Assembly (NCBI GenBank): GCA_049314555.1
Contig: JBMOEW010000009.1
Span: 21,235-85,234 of the forward strand
Length of the DNA stretch: 64,000 nt
DNA from: REEB509 sp049314555
GTDB taxonomy: Bacteria; Pseudomonadota; Alphaproteobacteria; Caulobacterales; Aquidulcibacteraceae
Direction: 5' to 3'
Part shown: piece by piece, positions 39,903-48,263 of the stretch
Position numbering within the stretch: position 1 is the stretch's first letter
Layout: the number at the start of each line of letters is the position of its first letter
Program-made: the position numbers and the translations under genes
The notes under the pieces: model-generated
The model's input: only the letters and a program-made list of their open reading frames with translations
Database searches by the model: none
Told to the model about the DNA's origin: nothing

Positions 39903-40478
39903 TCAAGACCCAGGGCAAAGCGCAGCAACAGATCCAAAGCGCACCTGGCGACGTTCCGCAGAACGCCCCGCATAATCGCCCACCACCACGTCCACCACCA
40001 CAGCTTGATCTGGTCCAAGCGGGTCGAGCGCGATCTCCAGCTGCAAAAACTGATCAGATCCCACCAAAGACCCAACCGCACTCACTCGCGTGCTGCCAAG
40101 CGCGGATGGGGCATCCACGTTCGTGGTGCGCTCGCTGGGCCGCGTCCGCGCCGCCAATACCCGCGCCCCACTGACCTCCACGTTCATGCGGCCAATCCCG
40201 CTGTCATCGTCCCGCGCGCGGATGTCCAGGATCCGCACCGGGCTATCGACAATATACGAATCCCCAACCACAACCCCGCCACCCGGGCAAAGCCCAGGAT
40301 CAGCCGGCACCGGGTTTACCGCCGCCGCCAGCAGCGCCGTATTGGCCGCCTTTGCATCGATCGCTGTGATTTCGGGCGCCATCCGATCGCCGTCATTGTC
40401 GCCGAACCCCACGCCAACACAGCCGCTTGCGAGCAGCGCGACAGCAACCATGCCGCCCGTCAAAACCAGGTGCTTCAT
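39903..40478 (-). CDS. lipoprotein of unknown function
   Basis: A 191-residue protein with a lipoprotein signal peptide ending LLASGC (lipobox, Cys20). The mature part begins VGVGFGDNDGDRMAPEI and is beta-rich, with a second and third Cys (GLCPGGG, ALCPGS) that may pair. No family is recognised. It starts one base after the neighbouring lipoprotein gene stops (40480), so the two are an operon and likely act together in the envelope. Confidence 0.72.
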   Translation of the reverse strand: MKHLVLTGGMVAVALLASGCVGVGFGDNDGDRMAPEITAIDAKAANTALLAAAVNPVPADPGLCPGGGVVVGDSYIVDSPVRILDIRARDDDSGIGRMNVEVSGARVLAARTRPSERTTNVDAPSALGSTRVSAVGSLVGSDQFLQLEIALDPLGPDQAVVVDVVVGDYAGRSAERRQVRFGSVAALCPGS

Positions 40479-40479
40479 C

Positions 40480-41178
40480 TCAGGGCTCCAGCGTCTGGCC
40501 CAGGGCTGGGCTGCTCAGTTGGATGGAATTAGGTTCAAACAGCTGGACCTCAGATCCAAGCTCAACAAACAGCGCTTTGGTGGGGGCCGCCGCCTGAATT
40601 TCGATATAGCGATAGCCGGTGTGAGACACCCCATACCGACCGCAAGGCGGCGTTTCTGGCACCTCGTCAGCGGTAAGGGCTCCCTCCCAGGCCGAGCGGG
40701 TCAAACCGGTCGGCTCCAGGCTGTAGCGCTGGCGACCCTGCGGCAGCGGGATCACCGCTGGGGCCGTGTTGAGCGTGCAAGACGCCTCCGCCGGCGCGCC
40801 GCCCTCCAGCATCAACTGGGCGGTTAAGCCAGCAAGCCCAGACGCCGGCATGTCCAGCACCCGAATGTCTTCAGATGTGGCAAGCAAAGCGCCGTCTTCC
40901 ACCGCTTCCCGCAGCACCCGGCCCGATGGCGCATCTGCCACCATCCGCTGCCCAGGGCAGGTTTGGGTCCACATCACAATCCCTGCGCCCTCAAACGGCT
41001 GCCAGGCACATTCAGGAAGCGCTGGCTGATCCGGAGGCGTTTGCCCCAAAAGCGTGAGTGCCGCGGCCGACACCGGTGCCGGCGCTTCAGCCCCCCCTTG
41101 AGGTGCCTCAGGGGCACGCCCACAGCCCCACAGCAAAGCAAGAGCGACCACCGCCAAAGGGGAAAGCCTAGGAATCAT
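40480..41178 (-). CDS. lipoprotein of unknown function
   Basis: A 232-residue protein with a lipoprotein signal (LAVVALALLWGCGR; Cys19). The ATG at 41178 was chosen because the signal peptide then has normal length; the frame extends to 41208. The mature part has four more Cys (PECAWQP, QTCPGQR, ASCTLNT, PPCGRYG), and no recognised domain. It is the first gene of a two-lipoprotein operon and is divergent from the thioesterase gene. Confidence 0.7.
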   Translation of the reverse strand: MIPRLSPLAVVALALLWGCGRAPEAPQGGAEAPAPVSAAALTLLGQTPPDQPALPECAWQPFEGAGIVMWTQTCPGQRMVADAPSGRVLREAVEDGALLATSEDIRVLDMPASGLAGLTAQLMLEGGAPAEASCTLNTAPAVIPLPQGRQRYSLEPTGLTRSAWEGALTADEVPETPPCGRYGVSHTGYRYIEIQAAAPTKALFVELGSEVQLFEPNSIQLSSPALGQTLEP

Positions 41179-41268
41179 CGCCTCCATGTCCATCAAACCC
41201 ATCCCCACCGTAGCGCGAGGCCAACCAGTCCGCTATTGCCCAAGCTGTCAAAGAGTCAAGGAAGAGTC

Positions 41269-41739
41269 ATGGCGGACGGAACTGGCAACAATGCCTATGG
41301 ACAAAGGTATACGATAGCCTCAGGCCCCTTTGCCGGTTGGCTCAGCTGGGGGCAAGGGCAGGACCCCTTTGAGACCCTCGTTGGCCCGTTTTGCTACCGG
41401 GTCCACGAAGACGGCGCGATCCAAATCGCCTTCCAGCCCGAGGCCCGCCATCTGAACGGCGCACAGTCCATCCATGGTGGCTGCCTGATGAGCTTTGCAG
41501 ACTTTGCCCTGTTTGCGATCGCCCATCACAACCTCCAAGGCGGTGTCATGGCGGTGACCTTGACCTGTAACACCGAGTTCTTAGGTGCAGGCAATCTCGA
41601 TGGCTGGGTGGAGGCGCGCGGCGAGGTGCTGAAAGAAACCCGCTCCCTGATTTTTGTGCGCGGCACATTGCACCAGAGGGGCGAGCCGATCCTGGCGTTT
41701 TCCGGAACCTTGAAGAAAATCAAGCCATCGCCCAGGTAA
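41269..41739 (+). CDS. PaaI-type hotdog-fold thioesterase
   Basis: A 156-residue single hotdog-domain protein. ARHLNGAQSIHGGCLMSFAD contains the N....HGG....D pattern of the PaaI/acyl-CoA thioesterase group (catalytic Asn/His and Asp). The following VTLTCNTEFLGAG and ARGEVLKETRSLIFVRGTLH are the typical central strands. Start at 41269 is preceded by AAGGAAGAG as ribosome binding site. It probably cleaves acyl-CoA; the substrate is open. Confidence 0.88.
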   Translation: MADGTGNNAYGQRYTIASGPFAGWLSWGQGQDPFETLVGPFCYRVHEDGAIQIAFQPEARHLNGAQSIHGGCLMSFADFALFAIAHHNLQGGVMAVTLTCNTEFLGAGNLDGWVEARGEVLKETRSLIFVRGTLHQRGEPILAFSGTLKKIKPSPR

Positions 41740-41800
41740 GCCTGCCCCATCCTCGGGGGTGCCGTGAATTGGCAGCAATTGGCGATTACACCTACCCCCG

Positions 41801-42628
41801 ATGAGTTTGCCGCCACCCCTGCGTCTGGCCACCGCCCCAGATGTCGCAACCCCGGACCTGAAGGCCAGGCTTGCCATGCTGGTCACGAAGGCACAGGCAG
41901 CCCTGCGCGACCAGGATGCAGCCACCGCCGCCCACAAGGCCCGCGTCAGCTTGAAGAAAGCCCGCGCCCTGGCGCGCTTGACCAAAGCGGCGACCCCCAC
42001 CTGGGCAGGCACATTCAACCGCCACGCCCGCGCCGCGATGGCAGCCCTAAGCGCCACCCGCGACGCCGATGCCATGTGCCAGGCAGCCCGCCTGTGTCGC
42101 GCCGGTGCGTCACGCAAGACCCGCAAGGCCCTGAAGCGCGCCATACGCAGCCTCGAAAATCAACGTGATGCGGGCGCGCAAGCCGGCCAAGCTCAGGCCC
42201 TCCTAAGCCTGGATCGGCTGCACGCCCACCTCCAACGAATGCCCGCCCTCACCGAGCAAGACCTGCAAACCGGGGCCAATGCTATTCTAGCGCGGGCAAC
42301 AAAAGCAGCGGCCCGTGCGCGCGGGGCCAGCGATGTCGAACGCCGCCACGATTGGCGCAAACGCGAGAAAACCCGCCAAACCGCTGCCCTTGAACTTGGC
42401 GAATCCTGGCCCGGCAAATTCCGCCTCGCCGCCAGCGCAGCTCTCTCCCAAACCCTCGGTGCCGAACGGGACTTGATCCTGCTGGAAGAAGCGCTCGGTG
42501 CCGATCCCGGCGTCGCAGGAGGGCCGCGCGCCGCCCGCCGGGCCCTGCGCTTCATCCGCCGCACGCGCGTCGTGTTTGCAGCGCTGGCCGACGCCCAGGG
42601 AAAAAAGGTTCACCGGTCCGAAACATAA
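41801..42628 (+). CDS. CHAD domain protein
   Basis: A 275-residue helical CHAD-domain protein. AAHKARVSLKKARALARLTK is the conserved first helix (H..R...KK.R...), and CRAGASRKTRKALKRA, VERRHDWRKREKTRQTAA and the final ALRFIRRTRVVFAAL hold the other conserved His/Arg/Lys residues. CHAD domains bind polyphosphate and are targeted to polyphosphate granules. The usual CYTH partner is absent. It converges with the hydroxylase gene, overlapping by 19 bases. Confidence 0.87.
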   Translation: MSLPPPLRLATAPDVATPDLKARLAMLVTKAQAALRDQDAATAAHKARVSLKKARALARLTKAATPTWAGTFNRHARAAMAALSATRDADAMCQAARLCRAGASRKTRKALKRAIRSLENQRDAGAQAGQAQALLSLDRLHAHLQRMPALTEQDLQTGANAILARATKAAARARGASDVERRHDWRKREKTRQTAALELGESWPGKFRLAASAALSQTLGAERDLILLEEALGADPGVAGGPRAARRALRFIRRTRVVFAALADAQGKKVHRSET

Positions 42629-43419
42629 GGCGCGTCTTCGGCAATCGGATCAACCAGGCCCCGGGCGATATCAGCCGCCAAACCGTCAGACACCCCGTGC
42701 ACCCCGAGCGCGGCAACACCCGCGTCAGGCGGGGTACGCCAAGAGCCAAAAACCCGATCCCAAAGCGTTAAGCCGGAAGAATAGTTGCTGCGCTGGCGGT
42801 CAGGGTCCCGGTCATGATGCTGCTCATGCACCCCCGGCGTTGCGATCAGCCAGGCCAGCAGCTTTTCAACCCTGGTGGGCAAGCGCACGTCGGCATGGGT
42901 GAACAGCGCGGCAACCAGCAACCAGATCTCAAAAACCGCCACCGCCAGCGCCGGCATCCCAAAGCCAGCCGCAATCACGCTCTTCCACACCAGCGAGGCC
43001 GCCAACTCGCCCGGATGGAACCGAAACGCGGTGGTAACATCAAGCGTCGGGTCTGTGTGGTGGGCCCGGTGCAGGCGCCACAGCGCGGGAAACTCGTGCA
43101 TCCCCCGGTGCTGCACATAAAGCGCCAGGTCCATCACCAAAAACCCAGCAATCATCGCGAGCCACAGCGGAACGCAAAGCAAGGCAAACAGACCAAACCC
43201 GGCCCCGTTCGCCCACAACGCCACCGCTACCGGCCCAACACCGGCCAAGATCCGGCCCAAGAGGCCACCCAAAACCAGAAAAGTGAAATTGAGAGGCCAG
43301 CGCTTGCCCCGCCGCCGCGGTCGACCACGCCCAACGTTTGCCTGCTCACCCAAAGCAAGAGCGGCAAACACCAGAAAGCCCAACACCAGCTTGAGCGGCC
43401 CTGCGATAAACTCCAACAT
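42610..43419 (-). CDS. sterol desaturase/fatty acid hydroxylase family protein
   Basis: A 269-residue membrane di-iron oxygenase. The three His clusters are QHRGMH, HRAHHTD and HEQHHDRD, followed by NYSSGLTLWDRVFGSW, all hallmarks of the family. About four membrane helices surround them. The ATG at 43419 gives a start just before the first helix. Some members hydroxylate carotenoids or fatty acids; assignment to a substrate is not possible, though a carotenoid role would be of interest given the rhodopsin in this window. Confidence 0.88.
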   Translation of the reverse strand: MLEFIAGPLKLVLGFLVFAALALGEQANVGRGRPRRRGKRWPLNFTFLVLGGLLGRILAGVGPVAVALWANGAGFGLFALLCVPLWLAMIAGFLVMDLALYVQHRGMHEFPALWRLHRAHHTDPTLDVTTAFRFHPGELAASLVWKSVIAAGFGMPALAVAVFEIWLLVAALFTHADVRLPTRVEKLLAWLIATPGVHEQHHDRDPDRQRSNYSSGLTLWDRVFGSWRTPPDAGVAALGVHGVSDGLAADIARGLVDPIAEDAPYVSDR

Positions 43420-43442
43420 GCCACTCACCCCTTGACCAAGGC

Positions 43443-44063
43443 TTATGGCGGCGTTTGCCCGCTGGGTCGCTGCGCCATATCCTCGCGCCAACGCTTGAGG
43501 TGGGGCGTGTCATCGCCCGGCCGCCAGCGGTTCATTTTCGCAAAATCCATGCCCGCCAGCGCGGTGATGTCGGCGATCGATAACCGCTCGCCGGCAATAA
43601 ACGGCGTGCTGGCCAAACGGGCATCCAGGAAGCGGGCGGTTTCCATGGCCCGCGCACGATTCCATTCCGCCACCTCCGGGCTCTGGTTCAATTCAACCTT
43701 CGCCAGGATCGGGCTGCCATGGCGCACCCACAACATCAGCGGCATGGCAAACATCAGCTCCACCCGCCGGTCCCACATTTCGACCTCAGCCCTTTCAAAG
43801 CCGTCGCGCCCCATCAGATTTGGCTCTGGGTAGGCGCTTTCAAAGTAAGTGCAGATCGCCCTGCTTTCGGTCAGCACCCGCCCGTCGCCAAAATCCAGGC
43901 ACGGCGTTTGGCCCAAGGGGCTCATCGCGCGATAGCTTTCGGTGCGCTGGTCTCCAGCGGGCAGGTCGATAAACACCGTCTCGATGTCGCTCACGCCCTT
44001 TTCCGCAAGGAACATCGACACGCGCCGCGGGTTTGGGGCGTAGTGGGCCAAATACAGTTTCAT
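43443..44063 (-). CDS. glutathione S-transferase
   Basis: A 206-residue GST with the thioredoxin-fold N-terminal domain (MKLYLAHYAPNPRRVSMFLA, then SPLGQTPCLDFGDG and LTESRAICTYFESAYPEPNL) and the helical C-terminal domain containing IADITALAGMDFAKM. TESRAI is the glutathione-binding motif. A longer upstream frame is ignored because the ATG at 44063 gives the normal family start. The reaction could be conjugation or isomerisation. Confidence 0.92.
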   Translation of the reverse strand: MKLYLAHYAPNPRRVSMFLAEKGVSDIETVFIDLPAGDQRTESYRAMSPLGQTPCLDFGDGRVLTESRAICTYFESAYPEPNLMGRDGFERAEVEMWDRRVELMFAMPLMLWVRHGSPILAKVELNQSPEVAEWNRARAMETARFLDARLASTPFIAGERLSIADITALAGMDFAKMNRWRPGDDTPHLKRWREDMAQRPSGQTPP

Positions 44064-44110
44064 GGCGCCCTCCAAAGAGCAAAAAAACGCAAAGCCCAGC
44101 GCACCGGGTA

Positions 44111-44287
44111 TCAAGGCAGCCGCAGGTGCGGCTCCGGTGCCACATGCACGGCAGTGGCACGGTCACGCTCCCCCAGCTTGACCGACCGGTAAAGCCCAAG
44201 CCCGCCCCCCACCAATACCACGATCGCCATGCCCACCAAGATCCAAACATGGGCCGAACCCAACGATGGAGGCGCTCGTTTCGTCAT
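44111..44287 (-). CDS. small single-pass membrane protein behind the nucleoside transporter
   Basis: A 58-residue frame, MTKRAPPSLGSAHVWILVGM followed by AIVVLVGGGLGLYRSVKLGE and a short polar tail ending HLRLP. It has one hydrophobic helix of about 21 residues with a basic N-terminus. Its ATG overlaps the transporter stop (ATGA), the same coupling used by real operon pairs throughout this window, which is the main evidence that it is a gene. A role as a small partner or regulator of the transporter is possible but not shown. Confidence 0.6.
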   Translation of the reverse strand: MTKRAPPSLGSAHVWILVGMAIVVLVGGGLGLYRSVKLGERDRATAVHVAPEPHLRLP

Positions 44288-45570
44288 GGGGCAAACATTT
44301 GCATTGGCATAGCGGCCACCACCGCAGCGGTCATCATTGTGGCCAAGAACCCGGGCAACAAAGACTTCCAGGCAAGGTCAAGCAGCACGGTGCGGCGCTC
44401 CGGCGGAAACAGCGCCGTCATCCCAGCCACCATGATCCCCACCGAGCCGACATTGGCAAACCCACAGATCGCGTAGGTCATGATCATCCGCGATCGCTCG
44501 CTGATCATCAGGTCTGGGCTCGACAACTCGATGAACGCGATGAACTCGGTCAAGAACAGCTTCGTGCCCAGCAACTGCCCGGCCACCTGCGAGTCCTGCC
44601 AAGAAACGCCCATCCCATAGGCAAGCGGCGCAAACGCCCAGCCAAACACCCGCTGCAGCGTCAAAGGCGCGCCCATCACATCAGGGGCCATTGTCAAAAG
44701 ACTGTTCACCAGCGCCACCAGCGCCACAAACACGATCAGCGTGGCAGCGATGTTCAGCACCACTTTCAGGCCCTCTGAAATGCCCGTGGTGATCGCGTCC
44801 ATGGTCGATTCGTACTTCAATTCAGCGCCGGAATAGCTTTGCGGCAACGCCTCTGCGTCCGTTTCCGGCACCATGATCCGCGCCAGCAACACGCACGCCG
44901 GCGCCGAAATGATCGACGCCACCAAAACGTGCGCGGCCGCATTGGGCAACACATCGTCCAAGAACAGCGCGTAAGCCACCAAAGTGGACCCCGCCACCGT
45001 GCCAAGCCCCAGCACCATCATCATGAAAATCTCAGAGCGCGTCAGCTTTTCCAGATACCCCTTGATGACAATCGGGCTTTCCACCATCCCCATGAAAATG
45101 TTGGCCGCCGCCGCGGTGGCCGAGGCTCCCCTTATCCCCATGGTCTTGGCGAAAACAAAGCCAAACCCTTTCACGATCAGCTTCAAAATCCCCCAGTGCC
45201 ACAACAGCGCCGACAGCGCCGAAATCACCAAAATCAGCGGCAGCACGCGAAACGCAAAAATGAACGGCGGATCCCCATCAGGCGTTGCGGTGGTATAAGG
45301 CTGGTCGCCCCCACCCAAAAAACTGAACACGAACTTGGTGCCTTCGTCCGTCGCCGCCGCCAGGCTGTTGAAGCCCGCAGCAATGGCTTTCAGAGCAGGT
45401 TGGGTTTGGGGAAATGCAAACAGGGCAAACACCAGACCCGCCTGCACCCCAAGCGCGCCAATTGCCATCAGGAACGGAAAGCGGCGCTTGTTTTCCGAAA
45501 ACAGCCAACACACCAACATGATCGCCACGAGCGCAAGCAGGCTCCGTGCGTTGTCCAGACTATAGGTCAC
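44284..45570 (-). CDS. CNT-type nucleoside transporter
   Basis: A 428-residue concentrative nucleoside transporter (NupC/CNT family) that takes up nucleosides with a cation. The central signature is present: ATAAAANIFMGMVESPIVIK with the E in the substrate site, followed by GTVAGSTLVAYA, and near the C-terminus GTKLFLTEFIAFIELS and ICGFANVGSVGIMVAG. About 10 membrane segments are visible. It is transcribed with the small membrane protein gene; GST follows on the same strand. Confidence 0.95.
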   Translation of the reverse strand: MTYSLDNARSLLALVAIMLVCWLFSENKRRFPFLMAIGALGVQAGLVFALFAFPQTQPALKAIAAGFNSLAAATDEGTKFVFSFLGGGDQPYTTATPDGDPPFIFAFRVLPLILVISALSALLWHWGILKLIVKGFGFVFAKTMGIRGASATAAAANIFMGMVESPIVIKGYLEKLTRSEIFMMMVLGLGTVAGSTLVAYALFLDDVLPNAAAHVLVASIISAPACVLLARIMVPETDAEALPQSYSGAELKYESTMDAITTGISEGLKVVLNIAATLIVFVALVALVNSLLTMAPDVMGAPLTLQRVFGWAFAPLAYGMGVSWQDSQVAGQLLGTKLFLTEFIAFIELSSPDLMISERSRMIMTYAICGFANVGSVGIMVAGMTALFPPERRTVLLDLAWKSLLPGFLATMMTAAVVAAMPMQMFAP

Positions 45571-45690
45571 CGCTTTTCCCCCGCGGACCGATCAAACATG
45601 GGTGGCGACGCTAAGGCTTCGCTGCGAAGGCGTCCATGGCATGTGTCATATCTGTGGCACAACCAAACTGGCGTGCCTCATCCGCGCGCG

Positions 45691-47082
45691 TCAGGTCACG
45701 GCCTCAAGCGGGGCAAAGATTTTTCCGGGGTTCATCAGGCCCTGCGGGTCAAGTGCGGCCTTTACCGCGCGCATCAGCCCCAGGCTTGCCCCGTGCTCTG
45801 CCGCCAAGAACCCCTGCTTGCCAAGCCCAATGCCGTGCTCGCCGGTGCACGTGCCCCCCATTGCAAGCGCGCGCGCCACGATCGCGTCGTTGGCGGCATG
45901 GGCGAGGGCAACTTCCCTGGGGTCTTGGCCATCGTGCAGGATCAGGCAATGAAAGTTCCCATCGCCCACGTGGCCAACGATGGGCGCAAGCAAGCCCCGG
46001 GCGTCAAGATCTTCGCGTGTAGCGATCAAACAATCCGCCAGTCGAGAGATCGGCACACACACATCTGAAATCATCACTTCGGCCCCAGGCCGCAAGTCCT
46101 GGCCGGCCCAAAATGCTTCGTGCCGCGCTTTCCATAACCGCGAGCGATCTTCAGCCCGTTCGGCCCACAAGAACGGCCCTCCGCCATAAGCGCTCACTAT
46201 TTCGCCTACGAACGCGCACTGCTCCTGCACCGCCGCCGGCCCCCCGTGAAACTCCAGAAACAGCGTGGGTTTTTCCTCAAGCCCGAGGCCTGCCCGTCGG
46301 TTCACCGCATGCACGAGCAGCGTGTCCAACAGCTCGATCCGCGCCAGTGGCGTCCCCGCTTGCAGCAACGCAATCACGCAGTCCACGCAGGCCCGCAGGT
46401 CCGGGAAGGCCGCCGAAGCAGCCGCAATTGCCTCTGGGATCGGATGCAACCGCACCTGCACCTCGGTGATCACCCCAAGCGTGCCCTCAGATCCCACAAA
46501 CAGGCCCGTCAGATCATAGCCGGCGGAGGATTTCCGCGCCCGCCCCCCAACCTCGATCACCTCGCCCGACGCGGTCACGACGGTTAGCCCCAGCACCGCC
46601 GCGCGCATCGTTCCGTATTTTACTGCCGTTGTGCCGGAGGCGCGCGTGGCGGCCATCCCCCCAAGCGTGGCGTTTGCCCCGGGATCGATTGGAAACATCA
46701 GCCCCAGATCGCGCAAATGCGTGTTGAGCTGTTCGCGTGTCACCCCGGCTTCAACCCGGGCATCGAGATCACCCGCACTCACCGCAAGCACCTGGTTCAT
46801 CCGCGACATGTCCACACAAAGCCCGCCCTGCGGCGCGCTCACATGCCCCTCAAGCGACGTTCCTGCCCCAAACGGAATCACTGGCCGCCCATGCGCCGCG
46901 CACGCCAAAACCAGAGCCCGCACTTCAAGCGTGGACAAGGGATAGGCCACCGCATCCGGTGGCGCGCCATGGACATGGGCAGGGTCACGGCCATGCGTGG
47001 CGCGATCAGACGGCGAAAAGCTGACCCGCCCCGGCGCGGCTGCTTCAAGCGCCGCCTGCCACGCCGCTTCGCTCATCCACAC
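45691..47082 (-). CDS. FAD-binding oxidase (GlcD/D-lactate dehydrogenase-like)
   Basis: A 463-residue flavoprotein of the VAO/PCMH family, like D-lactate dehydrogenase (LDHD) or glycolate oxidase GlcD. The FAD-binding part has VIPFGAGTSLEGH, PGANATLGGMAATRASGT and GYDLTGLFVGSEGTLGVITE; the C-terminal half has HVGDGNFHCLI and CTGEHGIGLGK with the catalytic-site His residues. It oxidises a 2-hydroxy acid to the keto acid. Its first 10 bases overlap the end of the upstream TIR gene on the same strand, so the two may be co-transcribed. Confidence 0.93.
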   Translation of the reverse strand: MWMSEAAWQAALEAAAPGRVSFSPSDRATHGRDPAHVHGAPPDAVAYPLSTLEVRALVLACAAHGRPVIPFGAGTSLEGHVSAPQGGLCVDMSRMNQVLAVSAGDLDARVEAGVTREQLNTHLRDLGLMFPIDPGANATLGGMAATRASGTTAVKYGTMRAAVLGLTVVTASGEVIEVGGRARKSSAGYDLTGLFVGSEGTLGVITEVQVRLHPIPEAIAAASAAFPDLRACVDCVIALLQAGTPLARIELLDTLLVHAVNRRAGLGLEEKPTLFLEFHGGPAAVQEQCAFVGEIVSAYGGGPFLWAERAEDRSRLWKARHEAFWAGQDLRPGAEVMISDVCVPISRLADCLIATREDLDARGLLAPIVGHVGDGNFHCLILHDGQDPREVALAHAANDAIVARALAMGGTCTGEHGIGLGKQGFLAAEHGASLGLMRAVKAALDPQGLMNPGKIFAPLEAVT

Positions 47083-48170
47083 ACCTCAACCACTTGCGGC
47101 ATCCGCTGCTCCCAATCGCAGCGGGCCGGCATGTCGATCGTGCAAGCCCATCCATAGCTGGCCAGGGTGCAATCACACGTGGCAGACTGCACACTCGGCC
47201 GACCGTTGCGAAAGCCCACGTTACCCGTAATGGCCCGACAATTGGTGGTGGCCTGGCGGGTGGCCATGGTGGAAGCCGTCGCGCAAGCTTGATCGCGGGT
47301 CAAATCGCTTTCAGTGCTCACCCCGCGCACGGGCTGGGCGCTGCCGCCCGGCTCCCAGGCTTCGCGCTGTTCGCTACGGCAGGTGAGCAAAATGTTGCGC
47401 ACGCGGTCAGCGTGCGCGCCGTTGGGATAGGAGATGAGATAGTCTTGAAACGCCTGCTTCGTGCGCGCAGCCTGAGCGGCGGCAAACAGGCGGTCATCCT
47501 CGGGGCTTGCCGCTGCGGGCGCGGGGCTAGACGTTGCCCCGGGCACCACTACCGCAGGTGCCGATCCGTTGGCCGCTGGGGCAGGCACCGCAACGTTGCC
47601 CGGCAGCGCCGCAGGCCCTGGTACCACACCCGGATCTTGGACAGCGACCTCGACCGGCGCCCGATTGCCCATCAAAAGCCCCCCCGCCACCGCACCGCCC
47701 AGCAGCACTGCTGCCAAAGCCAAAAACATCCACGGCACACCTTTGCGCCGGCGCGGAGCATCCATCCCCGCCACGCGCTCGCCAGATAAGATCGCCTTCA
47801 GCGCCCCCAGGAAGTGCTGAAAATGCGGGTCCTTGGCTTGGCCGTCCCAGCCCCGCAGGTCTGCGGCTTGGATGAGCCCAAACCCCAAGGGCGGCTCTAC
47901 ATCGTCGATCAACACCGGCAGCAAAATGCCCCGGTTCTTGCCCACCGCAGCCTCTTCCTTCACCCAAGGTGCGCTGACACTGTTTTCCGACCAAACCGCC
48001 ACGACTGCCTTGGCAAGCTTCAACTCGGTTTGGATGGTTTCGTCCCATTGGCTGCCCGGCGCGATGCCGTGATCCCACCAGACCGACAGGCCCTCCGCCC
48101 GCAATCCTTCCACGATCCGCACCACACGGCCTGCGTCTTCTTTCTTGTAGGAGATGAAGATGTCCGCCAT
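47073..48170 (-). CDS. TIR domain-transmembrane protein with Cys-rich C-terminus
   Basis: A 365-residue protein. The TIR domain (1-130: MADIFISYKKEDAGRVVRIV, SAPWVKEEAAVGKNRGILLP) keeps E73, four residues after W69, the arrangement of the SARM1 NADase site. A TM helix lies at about 146-168. A Pro/Ala/Gly-rich linker then leads to a C-terminal region (about 240-365) with eight Cys, which would form disulfides in the periplasm. It starts with AFQDYLISYPNGAHADRVRN, a pattern seen at the start of bacterial TPR-like repeats. Its end overlaps the FAD oxidase gene. Confidence 0.87.
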   Translation of the reverse strand: MADIFISYKKEDAGRVVRIVEGLRAEGLSVWWDHGIAPGSQWDETIQTELKLAKAVVAVWSENSVSAPWVKEEAAVGKNRGILLPVLIDDVEPPLGFGLIQAADLRGWDGQAKDPHFQHFLGALKAILSGERVAGMDAPRRRKGVPWMFLALAAVLLGGAVAGGLLMGNRAPVEVAVQDPGVVPGPAALPGNVAVPAPAANGSAPAVVVPGATSSPAPAAASPEDDRLFAAAQAARTKQAFQDYLISYPNGAHADRVRNILLTCRSEQREAWEPGGSAQPVRGVSTESDLTRDQACATASTMATRQATTNCRAITGNVGFRNGRPSVQSATCDCTLASYGWACTIDMPARCDWEQRMPQVVEVCG

Positions 48171-48263
48171 GAGCCATTTCCCTTAAGGCATGCTTGACCG
48201 CGACCACCACACGCCGCATGTCACCCCACGATCTCACCTAAACTAATGCCAGGAGCAAGCCCC

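Noticed and set aside
45571..45690. Possible regulatory hairpin between the nucleoside transporter and FAD oxidase genes
   Set aside because: Only a short CTTCG...CGAAG stem; not distinguishable from chance.
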